From the NCBI RefSeq assembly GCF_024868665.1, contig NC_079891.1, forward strand, positions 22,444,946-22,508,945: a DNA stretch of 64,000 nucleotides, in the 5' to 3' direction. Below are positions 33,366-44,182 of this stretch, in pieces (position 1 is the stretch's first letter; every line of letters begins with the position of its first letter). Below the pieces are notes generated by a model. That model was not told the origin of the DNA. It saw only the letters and a list, made by a program, of their open reading frames with translations, and did no database searches. The DNA comes from Triplophysa rosa (taxonomy: Eukaryota; Chordata; Actinopteri; Cypriniformes; Nemacheilidae). The position numbers and the translations under genes were made by a program.

Positions 33366-33852
33366 CAGGGGTGTGACAAGACACTTATCCCACGAGACAA
33401 GACGAGACACAAGACTGGGTTCATGAGAACGAGATGAGATTTTTAGACTTTTTAAAAGAAATCCTCGATGAAATACATAGGGAAAATTTGTCTTTTATTC
33501 TCCTTAAAAACACTAAATGCAAAAAATGTATGCATCTGAAAATCAACTTGTACTTTATGAAACAAATTCAACTTCTATTTTAATGAATTACATTATGCAG
33601 TAATAAACAATATGTAAACACTGCTAAATGTTTTGTCACAAACTCAACTGACAGGCAGTAATTGCACAAAAAATTGCTTTGTTTTCTTAACAGGTGCAGC
33701 TTTTAGTAAAGAGCTGTGGTTGTTTTCTCTATATGATTTTGCATAATGCTGGTGTTAGAGGTGGCGATCAAATCACACTGTCGATCCTCCTTCCTCCACT
33801 GACTGAACACTCACAGCCTTCAGAGAAACAGTTAAAACTACATAAACACATC
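33366..33852. mobile_element. hAT-like element, 5' end only
   Basis: CAGGGGTGTGACAAGACACT followed by CACGAGACAAGACGAGACAC is a familiar fish hAT terminus. No matching right end is found before the next repeat begins at 33853, so it is truncated. Confidence 0.55.
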
Positions 33853-34215
33853 GGGCCCTATTGTACACCCGGCGCAACGTGGCGCAGCGCAAGTGTTTTT
33901 GCTAGTTTCTGCCCGACGCAGTTCTCATTTTCCCGTTCTGCGCCACGTTGTATAAATAGCAAATGCATTTGCGCTCATTTGTGCGCCCATGGGCGTGTTG
34001 GTCAAAAAAAGAGGTGTGCTCAGGCGCATTGTTGGCGTGTTGCTATTTTGAGGAACTGAAAATAGACTGCGCCATAGACCAACTCAAACCTGGTCTAAAG
34101 TCTAAAGTCAATGGCGCAATATTTCTTTTGTTTAAAAAAAGAGTGCATTAGTAGAAAATTCGCCTCTGGGCGGGTTCACATATAACGCTCTTTAACTTTA
34201 CTTATTACACAGAGG
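33853..34215. mobile_element. DNA-transposon-like repeat (GGGCCCTATTGTACACCCGG)
   Basis: It starts GGGCCCTATTGTACACCCGG and is rich in GCGC. It looks like an abundant fish repeat with such ends, but I see no right terminus. It is non-coding. Confidence 0.5.
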
Positions 34216-35094
34216 TAAGCGCAGCGGCACGCTAACATGCCAAATATAAAAAATAAACGGATTACAATGTAAAATATTATTATTGTGTACATAAAGATAA
34301 AAATCTGGCTTGTCATGTAGATGATCTGCTCCCCTGAATGTTCAAACATGAACTCTGAATCTGTGCCATTTTGCTGTGTTTCTGTGTGTGCTGAGTTCAT
34401 GTGATGTGTTTGTATGACGGCTACCAAAATGGTCAATCAGTACAGAGGGATTAGTGTGTATGTGTGTGTATGTGCACACGCAGCAGGCCGTTGAGTGTGG
34501 GCCTATTTTGTGAGCGGTTCAGAAGGTGATAGGGGCAAAGGGTTCAGATCAGTCGGCGAAAATGTTCCATTATGTTCCAATTACCGTTGCAGCCTGTGTG
34601 TGTGGCAGCATCATACCTCGTCCAGGCGATAAAGTGAACGGGAGGAGGTTGGGGGAGATGGGGGGGAAGCATGGAGTATTCATACTCATTTCTCAAGGGA
34701 ACTCAGTCGATGTTTGGAGAGTAGGACACAGGGGTCGTCGTGTCCCCCAGAATTGCTGCAGTATGTGTGCTCAGCATTGGTCTGTGTTGGGATAGATAAA
34801 AAAGAGATGGAATGAGAGTGTGAGAGAGAGGAACAGAGTCAAAGAGGTGGGTTGTGGTAGTCAAAGTCATTTTTTGTTTGAGTCTTATGTCAAGTCGATC
34901 GCACCCAGGGAGTGTGAGAGGTTTCATTCAGTCGAAGCTTGTGGGGAATCCTTTTGGAGCGGTGAATCGCTGTCAATAAATTAAAATAACTAAACATAAT
35001 TTTATTTTTATAATGAATTTCATTATGTATCATTTTAAGGATAAATTGAGTTTCTTGTACTGTAAAAATTAAGTTTAAAGAGTAAAAACAGCAA
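34216..35094. other. Spacer without recognised genes
   Basis: GT-rich patches at 34455-34480; no coding signal. Confidence 0.4.
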
Positions 35095-35281
35095 CTCTAC
35101 ATTGTAAAAGAAATTAATTTTACAGAAATTTTGTGTTATTTTTTAATGATTTTCCAAGTATAATGTATACAGGTCATTTTTTCAGATTTTTCATGTATTT
35201 TTGAAATACTGTAAAATTACACAAAAAGGCGCCCCTGCTGCCAGAAAATGTTCGTTTTTTACGGGATTTTTTTACAGTGTA
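35095..35281. mobile_element. MITE, 'ACTGTAAAAAATCCCGT' family, copy 1
   Basis: TACATTGTAAAAGAAATTAA at the left; TTACGGGATTTTTTTACAGT at the right. Confidence 0.6.
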
Positions 35282-35303
35282 GGCCTTGTGACTTTCTATG
35301 GTG

Positions 35304-35563
35304 ACCCAATCTCACAGCAAAAACGTAAGTATTTTACGAGGTGACTAATTTTTGCTAATTCGTACGAATTTGTTCGATCTCATTCGTACATTTCAGTACG
35401 ATTTGCTTTCTCGCCAGTGATGTTAGTTTTAGGGCTGGGGTTAGGGGTGGGGGTTCAGTATAGCTTTTTTCTAACAATTGTATGTTTATGTACGATTCAA
35501 GACATAAACATTAATAAGAATTAGCCACTTAGTACAACATTTAAGAATGAGATCAGGTTGAAA
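35304..35563 (-). mobile_element. Short MITE of the 'TCGTACGAATT' family
   Basis: TTCGTACGAATTTGTTCG...TTAGGGGTGGGGGTTC...GAGATCAGGTTGAAA; the right end is the inverse of CAACCTGATCT at 30302. Confidence 0.65.
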
Positions 35564-35927
35564 AACCAAACTGATGAAAATAGAAATAAAAATTAGTGAA
35601 TGAAAGTGACAAACACACTACTCGTGTGGGTACACTTATAGTCTGAAAGGACACCAGACGCCTATTTTTGTCTCTGTGCTATTCAATCATCTCATTTGCT
35701 TTTTATTATGAAGTAGGCTATTTAGTTTATTATGCAGTTTTAAAATAACGCAGATTCTGTATATTTTCCAAATATGCATGAAAAATACAACTAAATACAA
35801 ATAAAACTCTGAATTTAAACTAAATTAGTTTGTTAAATGTAACAAAACATTATCTTCATTTTATGTACTCAAGTTTTTTATTGGCAATTTTCTTTTTGTA
35901 ATGCTTTCAATAAGGTCAACAATAATA

Positions 35928-36183
35928 CTGTACACTGTGAAGAATCCCGTAAAAAACAACTGGGGCGCCAGAAATATTCTGTAAAAATATAATTTTTCTG
36001 TAAAAGTACATGATTTTCTAGTCTTTTTCTGTAATTTGACAGATTTGATCTCCAAAATATGTGAAAACATCTGTTAATAAAACAGTCAAATTTAGTTAAA
36101 TTACAGTTCTTTGGCCATTATATGTGAAATATCAGTAAAAAAATAACAGTAACATTTTGTAAAATTAAGTTTTCTACAGTGTA
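35928..36183. mobile_element. MITE, 'ACTGTAAAAAATCCCGT' family, copy 2
   Basis: ACACTGTGAAGAATCCCGTA at the left and TTTTCTACAGTGT at the right. Confidence 0.65.
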
Positions 36184-36439
36184 ACGTGTTCAGTTAAATG
36201 AGCATATTTCTGGTTTGGTGTTGTCAATGGGGTACTTGAGCTTTACTGATGGGGCTGTGGGGTTGCCCCCCCAAAAAAGGTTAAGCAACAGTTTTAGAGT
36301 AAATAAGGGTGTGTTTGTATATTTGAGTGCATTGAGGACAAAAGTGAGAGTTTGTGTGTGTTTGAGAATGGTTAGAAATTATGTGTTTCGCAGTAAGCGA
36401 GTGAGGGATTATGGGAAAGAGAGTTTGATGAGGAGTGAA

Positions 36440-36640
36440 GGAACGCTTGAGTCAGTGGACGACTCTCAGACGATGGCTGTCATTTCTGCCTGTTTGCGTC
36501 CCATGACTAGACTGCTCATTAAGACCTGAAATAGATGGATTTAGTCTCGGGGCTATTTTTATCCAAATTTAAATGCTGACGAGCAATGGCAGGCCCTTGT
36601 GTCAGACTTTTAGACCTCTCTCGCTCTGCTTCTTTCTCTC
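36440..36640. promoter_or_regulatory. Possible conserved non-coding block
   Basis: A balanced-composition stretch between AT-rich MITEs, containing GGGCTATTTTTATCCAAATT, with a MEF2-like CTATTTTTAT core. No open exon structure. Conservation is suspected from texture only. Confidence 0.2.
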
Positions 36641-36666
36641 TCTCCATACAATTTTCCAAAGACACA

Positions 36667-36886
36667 CTCTAAAAAATCCATAAAAATAGGGCACAATATA
36701 CTGTATTAATATGAAGGAATTTCCCGTATTCATTTTTACAGTCGTTTTACCTGTATTTTACATTTTCCACTGCATTAAATTGCATTTTAGCATTAACTTA
36801 AATGTCCGTAAAATAAAGGAAAGTGTACTGGTAATTTTCTGTCAGTACTTTATCCGTTTTTTACGGGATTTCTTTTTTACAGTGCA
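36667..36886. mobile_element. MITE, 'ACTGTAAAAAATCCCGT' family, copy 3
   Basis: CACTCTAAAAAATCCATAAA at the left and TTTTACGGGATTTCTTTTTT...ACAGTG at the right, matching the other two copies. Confidence 0.65.
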
Positions 36887-37139
36887 GATTTAGACCAGAT
36901 TAGCTGGGTATAGAAAAATGAAACATTAGTCCAGGTTTAAAACATTTACCCAAGTTGTCTATGTTGTAATTCATTTTAAAAGGTCAATAAAACTAGCCCA
37001 AAAAATTTTCGCAAGGGAGGATTTTACAACATTGTCCAGTTAAGGCAGTGGAAACATCAAAGAGTGTACGCAACGGAGGGGAATGGAGTGAAAGAGAAAG
37101 ATTAAAACAAAAAGAGAAATAGGAAGGGAGTGAAATAGA

Positions 37140-37615
37140 GGAAAAATATTTGGTTCTGAAAAGTCCACCCACAGCTGCCTCTTTAAAAAAACTTCATTCT
37201 GCTTTTCGGCCTATGCTGTGTATGTGTGTGTGTGTGGCTCCGTCGGCTTTGTCCCTCAAAGAGCTTTTTTTTCTTCCTTTGCTTTTTTCCCCACTCTCTT
37301 TTTTTTCCTGGAGAGAGAGGCTGGCGCCAGCAGTCTGGAACAGAGCTGACAGGATTTGAATTATAGAAGCTGAACGGGAGGGGTGGGGGACGGGGGAGTT
37401 GGTTTGGTGGATTGAAGAGAGAGAATGATCAAGAAATAGGGAGAGAGGGAGAGAAGGCGAGGAGGGGGAGCAGAGAGAGAGAGATTCAGTTTGTGTGTGT
37501 ATGTGTGTGGGTGATTGAGTGTAGCAGAAAAAGGGTTGTTATTTCAAAAGCGACAGCCACACAGGCGAATCGGGCGGAGGTGTCGGGTGTTTGCTAAGCT
37601 AGCTATCTCGCTTTA
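37140..37615 (+). promoter_or_regulatory. Possible transcription-start or 5' UTR-like region
   Basis: CT- and GA-rich, with CpGs (GGCGAATCGGGCGG near 37563), unlike its surroundings. Open frames here are low-complexity. A first-exon interpretation is speculative. Confidence 0.2.
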
Positions 37616-38596
37616 TGGTCGGCAACAAGAATTTATTTAATAAGTAAACAAAGCAGATAATTGTAGTTTTAATCATCACCGAGGCTAACATGATCGCTCT
37701 ATGTGTAATAGTAATGAGATTTTGGATACCCCGGTCTAATCTCATTTTTATTTGATGCTATGTTGTTTTTTGTGTTATGCGGCTAAATGTCGACCAACAC
37801 TGTTCTCTTAAAGCTCTATCCTTGAGCAAAATCTTTTTTTCTAACCTTTCAAATGTTTTAAAAAGTAAGAAATGCATACCACAAACAACAACAAGCTTTA
37901 CCAATTAGATAATTTGTTATATTAGAAATGTTTAATCCACATTCCTTCACCCCCTCACATGTTCTTCTCAGGCCATTCGTTCCCCTCCACCCTAAAATTG
38001 TTTCAGGCTGCAGAAGACATTCCAGACCCAAGCATCTGCTTTTCCCCCTGTTCATTTCATCACCCATCATGCACTGATGGAACAAACATGAACACAGTGA
38101 ACTCTGACTGCATAGGAGAGTCGCATCACTATCAACCCCCAGCTTCTCTCTTATAACTGCACTAGAACTAACATGCAGCTAGTTTAGAGAGTCTTTTGAG
38201 CGAGCAACATAAACAGAATATAAACAGAGCTATGTGTGCTTGTACGAATGTGTGTGAGAGAAATGGAGCGAGAGAACAGCCTGTTCTGGAGAAGGAAAAG
38301 CACAGAGTGTTTTAGTGTGAAACGCCCCAGAAGTGATTCCAAATGTTGGGCTCAGACTGAATTCTACCAGAAGAAAACAGCAGTGTAGAGACAGTGATTG
38401 AGACCAGAGGAGAAGTGGCAGGGTTCCCACGGTTATGGAAAACCTGGCAATGTTTAAGAATATTACATTTTAGATTTTCAGGCTTGGAAAGTTTTGGAAT
38501 TTTATAACATTTAAAGAAAGCATGAAAACCTCTATTGTGAAAATGAAGTTCGCTAGTTGTGCTCTGCTCTAAAATATTTAAGCAAATATAAAATAT
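37616..38596. other. Spacer without recognised genes
   Basis: No gene or clear repeat boundary. Confidence 0.4.
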
Positions 38597-38665
38597 TTGG
38601 GGGGGGGGGCGCTGAGAGGGGGTTTCGCCCAGGGCGCCTTGGAAGCTAGAACCGCCACTGAGTAT
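38597..38665 (-). repeat. Fragment of a dispersed GC-rich repeat
   Basis: A poly-G tract, then GGGTTTCGCCCAGGGCGCCT and AGCTAGAACCGCCACTG. The reverse (CAGTGGCGGTTCTAG...GGGCGAAACC) looks like the end of a known type of fish transposon. Confidence 0.45.
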
Positions 38666-38709
38666 GAGGCTACATGCAAGATGGGCCAAAAAACCTTTAA
38701 ACTCATAAA

Positions 38710-38940
38710 CCCGGATTCACAGACAAGGCTTAGCTTAAGCCAGGGCTATGCCTTAGTTAAATTAGGATATTTAAGTCTCTTATAATAAAATGTCTTAGAT
38801 AAAAACATTTCTGGTGTGCATCTTGAGACAATGGCATTGACATATTTAAAGATATGGCAGGGCAATTTATTTTCAGTTATGATAGCTCAAACATTAATTT
38901 TAGTCTGGGACTTGTCTTAAGCCTTGTCTGTGAAACCGGG
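38710..38940. mobile_element. MITE with CCCGG-TTCACAGACAAGGC ends
   Basis: CCCGGATTCACAGACAAGGC at the left; reversed right end CCCGGTTTCACAGACAAGGC. The TIR is at least 20 bp with one mismatch. 231 bp, non-coding. Confidence 0.8.
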
Positions 38941-39181
38941 CAATAATATCTTACAAGCGCTTTCTTGTCGCTGAATGTGCTCTTATTTGCTTTTTGCACT
39001 GCTAAACCTCTGTTTTATTTAGCTTTCTCGTCTTTCACGAAGCGACCTCTAAAAGACATAAACAAACAACCACCTCGGTTACTTTTCTCTGTGTTATGTT
39101 TCTTTTATAATGAGGCGATCCTTCTCTCCTTTCTGACTAAACTTTTCTTTTGCTCACATGAGTAGGCGGGTTTGGGTGACT

Positions 39182-39600
39182 CAGTGTTGGGGAGTAGCTA
39201 AAGTAGCGACGCTACTAACTAACTTAACAATATTTTTCATTAGCTTGACGGTAGCTCAGCTACTTTTAAAAAAATTTAGCTTTTCCAGTAGTTAATTACA
39301 CAAAGTAGCGGTGTAGCGCGACCAAAAGCTACATTCCGTTCTGCCTTCAGAGCAGCGCTGTCACTGTGTAACGTCTTCTTCTTACTGTATCACAAACTGA
39401 AATAGATAATTATCGCCATCTACTGCAGTAACTATGTATTATGGCTTTACGCTTCACTGAGAAGAGTCCGTAAAGGATAAACACGAGTGGGTAAAATATT
39501 TAAAGTTTGACACCCCCATCCTATTAAGTATAAATTATGAATCTTATGTAATGAAAACAATAAATAAACAATAAAATTATACTGGTATTGTATTACATTT
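39182..39600. mobile_element. hAT-like element, 5' end (CAGTGTTGGGGAGTAGC)
   Basis: The start CAGTGTTGGGGAGTAGCTAA and repeated GTAGC motifs are typical of a fish hAT group. The right end is not seen; the extent is approximate. Confidence 0.5.
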
Positions 39601-39624
39601 TTTTTAACTTCTTAATTTAAAACA

Positions 39625-39842
39625 TTATGCTGGGTTCACACCAAACGCAAACAATCGCGTTCCACGCTATTTATTACTCGCCGGAAAAGTTAGTTATTTT
39701 CGTGTGAGTGACACGATCAGACAAATATTTTCAACCTTCGCGGAAGATGAGATTTTGCGTCTATATGCGTCTTTGCATTGACTTTGTATGTAATTTACTC
39801 GCACAAAACTCTTAATTTGCGTTTGGTGTGAACCCAGTGTTA
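39625..39842. mobile_element. Harbinger-like MITE with TTA duplications
   Basis: CTGGGTTCACACCAAACGCA at the left (39631) is matched perfectly, inverted, at the right (ends 39836). TTA flanks both sides (39625-39627, 39840-39842). 212 bp. Confidence 0.8.
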
Positions 39843-40173
39843 GACATTAGCACATACTCGGGTGCATCACATCACATAATATACTGTCGTATACTTTAGT
39901 ATGTCCTATAGTAGATTGTAGTATATTACAGCTGTAGAATATTATGGTAACTAACTATCACACTCTATTAACATATATACTACAGTATTATTCTGTAGCA
40001 TTAGCTATAGTTAATATATACACTTTGTAGTATACGTTAATATTTAATGTGGTAAAGTAAAAAAACGGTACAGGAAATTTACTATACATATAATAAATAC
40101 TATGCATCTGTATTTTTGTGAGATTGTCATAAAAATTAAAGTAGTTTCAAAGAAGCTTTTTATAGTATGGCAG

Positions 40174-40290
40174 ATGGCAGAACAAAGCCAAACACTGAGA
40201 AGACCCCAGAAGGAGAAAATAGAGGCTCTAGATGAGCTGGATAAGGAAATTAAGAAAAAGGCTTGTGACAAATATGATGTACCTATTTGA
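40174..40290 (+). pseudogene. Possible Tigger/pogo-type transposase N-terminal fragment
   Basis: A short frame reads MAEQSQ..RRPQ then KEKIEALDELDKEIKKKA.DKYDVPI. This resembles the start of the CENP-B-like HTH in Tigger transposases (K.EKIE.L.......A.KY.V). It is only about 38 codons and no downstream domains are found, so the call is tentative. A small helical exon is an alternative. Confidence 0.3.
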
Positions 40291-40479
40291 GATGTATCTG
40301 CTTTGATTCTTTCATTCTTCTGAGTAATTCTGAGTAAAAATTGGGACATACGTATGTTAAACGTGTGTTAAAGGCTGTTTGTTCAGCTGTATAAAAATGG
40401 TATTATTTTTTCTTTGTTCAGGTCTTAAACAGGACTTAAAAAGTCTTACATTTGATTTTGCAAAGTGTGCAGCAACCCT

Positions 40480-40600
40480 GCTAACAGTTCTTGGAAACCA
40501 CTGACTACCTTAGTAGGAAAAATTGCTTTATAAATGTCTTAGTTCTGTTGAACACAAAAGAAGATATTTTGACGAATATAGGAAAGAAAAAACAATCAGA
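40480..40600. mobile_element. Angel-type MITE fragment
   Basis: ACTGACTACCTTAGTAGG, then GTTCTGTTGAACACAAAAGA, match the Angel interior; both ends are missing. Confidence 0.7.
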
Positions 40601-40720
40601 TTGTATGGGGACTCCAAATGGACATAGAAAGAGCAATAAAAGCAGTTTGCAGTTCCAATGCAAACACACACACACACACAAATATAGATGTCTTGATCTA
40701 ATTGAATCCTTTCTTTTATT

Positions 40721-40882
40721 CTTACATTTACATTTATGCATTTGGCAGACGCTTTTGTCCAATGCGTCTTACATTGCATTATACTACACATTTGTTGCTA
40801 AGTATGTGCAATCCCTCGGATCGTACCCATGACCTTGGCGTTGCTAACACCATGCTCTAACCACTGAGCTACAGGAAAGCTA
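40721..40882 (-). mobile_element. tRNA-derived SINE
   Basis: On the minus strand: CCTGTAGCTCAGTGGTTAGA (box A, 40858-40877), GGTACGATCC (box B, 40818-40827), then a body ending GCGTCTGCCAAATGCATAAA. Pol III promoter spacing is normal. The head resembles a tRNA without intact folding. Confidence 0.85.
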
Positions 40883-43095
40883 GCTCAGCTTATTCTTACA
40901 CTTTTGTGCACAGAGATGAAAATTGAAATAAATATCCTGGAATCAGGATGAAAAAGAAAGAATAAAAAGGATATAGAAGAAACTTGGTGTGCCCATATCT
41001 GCCAATAGACTTGCTGTGGGTTATATAGAGGCCTGGTGTTGTGTAAGCCACTGTGTCTTGTCATTGTTATATTTCACTGTAATGAGACAATAAGCGGTTA
41101 CCTGAGAGCCCCCTGTTCAAATCAAGGGCTGATGTCAAATTATCACCATTACCAGTGTGAAACGGGGTTCAGCAGGTCAATGCTGTTTCCTGACACCAGG
41201 GTCATACTTAAAAGATGAAGGTAAAAGGTAAATTCAAGGTAAAATACGTATCTCCACCATTTCATTGTACGTGTAGGCCTCAAATGTATTTTTATGCTTA
41301 ATATGTTTAATAGTTAATAGCATTTTTTTGTATTTGTCAGTTGGGTCAATGTCAAGATTTTATCCCGTGGTTGTTATACAGTGAGGAGAGCACAGTACAG
41401 TTACTAAGTTCGTATGATACCGTTCAAGTTCATACTAAGAGCAATTTTTTTTCTTCTAAATTACTCAATCACACTAAAGCTTCACATCAGGACTGAGACT
41501 AATGCAGAGATGAATCTCTTATAGTTTTACACCAGACATGGTTGAATGATGGATACGCAGAGATTCGTGATTTTGTGGTGGAAAAAATGTCAATATCCAA
41601 GTAAATTAAATACATTTTGTAGTGCATATTCAAAGTATGCATTTTAACATAGAATGTTTAAACATACGTAACACATTCACTGTGATGTTATAAAAAAATG
41701 CAATATACAAAAAAGATTTGGCATGAAATTGAATTTCCATTTTATTTACTGGAAGGTTAGAACATTACAAAGTCTGGGGGAGTGTTATATAATTTATGTT
41801 ATAATTATTGTTTGTTGTCATTTGTCATATTGTGTAATGTCTGAAAAGTGTGTCTACTGCCATTGATCTGCAACATCTTCAGCTGAAAATGTTACCATCA
41901 TTTCCCCTGTGACAATGTCGCACTGTGGTGCCAGAGAAATTGTTTGATCCTGTTTTGTGCTTGACTGTAATGAGAAGAATGACAAACTTGACTACATTCA
42001 AGTCTGAATCTATGGATAAAGACACTATAATGACAGCAGAATTGTCCTTCACCCCTGCTCTGCTCTCTGTGGGGTTAAAAGTCCTGAATCAAGAGACTAC
42101 CCATAACCCCCTGCTGTAATGGCACAATCGCCCATGTGCACACACAGTTGGAGTTTGCAGATGAAACACAACACAGTCTCACACACAGACATGATTATGC
42201 TCTGGAGATCCAAATATTGTCCAATCGTTTAAAAATAACATACTGAACTAAGTGGTGGTGGCCTAGTGTTTAAAGAGCTGTTTTTCAGGCATCTTTGATA
42301 CATTCAGCACACACTTTATCACACAATTTAAACTTACAGGAGATATTCTTAATATGCAAACAAGATGCATTGCCTGCAGCATTCTTTACAACATCAGAGA
42401 AATAAATGTTGGTACAATAAGTGATCAACCTTTTTTTACCACTGGGCCATCATTGATCCTCATTAATGACAGTGAACTGGCTTTTGGGCTCATGTCTTGA
42501 ATTGCTGTTGAATAGGTTTTGGAGGCAGAAAAGCCAGGTCAGACAAGTTATCCTTGACTGTAGGCAGCAGAAGATCTGGCCAGGAGCAAAGCCACCATCC
42601 CATAATGATTGTGTTGAGTGGGTGAGAGAAGAATGAGAAGATGCTTAAAGGAATGCAGAGTCAGTGACACGGCAGACGTTTTAGACGATTAAATGTTCTC
42701 TAGAAGGCTTGTGTCCAAAAAATTTCAAGTGGTGCTCGATGTATGTTCAGGTTTTTACATTCTATATACTTAGTAAATAAGTTTGAGTACCAAGGTCCTT
42801 TGGATAAGTTGTTTCCTGATAGATCTTTATTTGTTAATAAGTAAGAGGAATCAGAACAATTTTTACTTAGCTTTAAGGATCTGTGGTGAAACCAGAAGCC
42901 TAGTTAGATAAGACATGTAGGGGTGAGTGGGGTGAGCTGTGCTGCTTCGTAGTTCTTCTCTAGGCAAGGAGAAATGAGATGAAGGTAAAACTAATACTCA
43001 TAATTACGGAAATATTATTCATCGCAAAAAGTGGTACAGTGACAAAAACCGGCCCATGTTAGGGGGAAGGTGTGTCATGTCAAGGAGTCTAATCA
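40883..43095. other. Spacer without recognised genes
   Basis: AT-rich. No exon with convincing splice sites, and no repeat boundary. Confidence 0.4.
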
Positions 43096-43640
43096 TTCAA
43101 TTAAATTTTATTTATATAGCGCTTTTCACAATGTGCATTGTTCCAAAGCAGCTTTACAGGAGCAAATAAGAAAAACACAGAAAGGTAAAACACAGCACAG
43201 TGCATGGTGTTTATAGACCAAGCAAGATCATTCTAATAAATAATATCTAATAAATAAATGCAGTCTCCCGGTGAGCAAACCAACACTGCACTGCTGTGGC
43301 GAGGAACCCAAACTCCAATGATGAATAAATGAAGAAAAAAAAAAATCGGGAGAAACCAGGCTCAGCCGGGAGGGCCAGATCTCCTCTGACGTGTCATAGC
43401 TGCACGCAGTGACCCTGACCATAAGCCACCGAGCAAACGTCCACGGAGAACAGGGAGAGCCCACCAGCCGCGACCCAGGAAGCCCCTCCCACCGAAACCG
43501 TGCAGGTCCAACCCGGTCCCATTCCGCGATTGACAACAAACAACAACAGAGGAACAACCAGGGAAAAATAGTAATGGCATAATTAACTTTATTCCTCTGT
43601 TGTCCGACATCGACCACATTCATTGGGGAATACATTAATG
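43096..43640. mobile_element. Dispersed fish repeat (TTATTTATATAGCGCTTTTC)
   Basis: The start ATTTATATAGCGCTTTTCAC...CAAAGCAGCTTTACAGG and the inner GGGAGAAACCAGGCTCAGCC are, from experience, very abundant in fish genomes, probably retrotransposon-derived. Open frames on the minus strand within it are not host genes. The class is not determined. Confidence 0.6.
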
Positions 43641-44053
43641 TCACAGTCACAGTACCATTTTAAAGTCTTATTACATGCAATTTCTAAACCAGCTTTATTT
43701 AAACCAGGAGATATTTAAAATGTTTGGAAATCATTTTCAATATTTAGAATGTGTATTAGTTTATAATTGTATTTTTTATTTGGAGGCAAAACTAAAAATC
43801 ACTTCAGTTGGACTGCTGACAAAATTTACACCAGAGCTACCACTTTTGGACAAATGTTATGCAAATAGCATTACGTCAACATATGGAATATTTCTAGTCC
43901 TTGATATGTGTTGATTTGACACAAGGTTATTTTAGTTTCCTTAAATTAAAACTTTGAAAAAGTTTCTGTTCATTGAAATCAAATAAAACATTGGCCTATT
44001 ATTGGAAAAACTTAAACTTCTAAACTTTTATATATTGGTCATTATTTTAGCTA
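43641..44053. other. Unassigned spacer
   Basis: AT-rich; the 79-residue frame at 43675-43914 shows no domain. Confidence 0.4.
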
Positions 44054-44182
44054 GTGTTCCTGTAGCAAAATTGGTAGAGCATTGAGCGTTACCAGTGCTA
44101 AAGTCATTGATGCGATTCCCACCGAACACACACTGATAAAATGTATACCATTAAATGGACTGTAAGTCGATTTGGATAAAAG
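44054..44182 (+). mobile_element. tRNA-derived SINE, 5' part (interrupted)
   Basis: CCTGTAGC....TTGGTAGAGC (box A-like), GATGCGATTCCCACC (box B-like), then TGTAAGTCGATTTGGATAAAAG. It is broken at GATAAAAG by the next element, and the tail continues at 46178. Confidence 0.8.

Noticed and set aside
36215..36529. 104-residue open frame
   Set aside because: No recognisable domain, Val/Arg low-complexity part, no splice support.
40858..40882. Functional tRNA gene
   Set aside because: Box A and B are present but acceptor and anticodon stems do not pair; a SINE body and tail follow.
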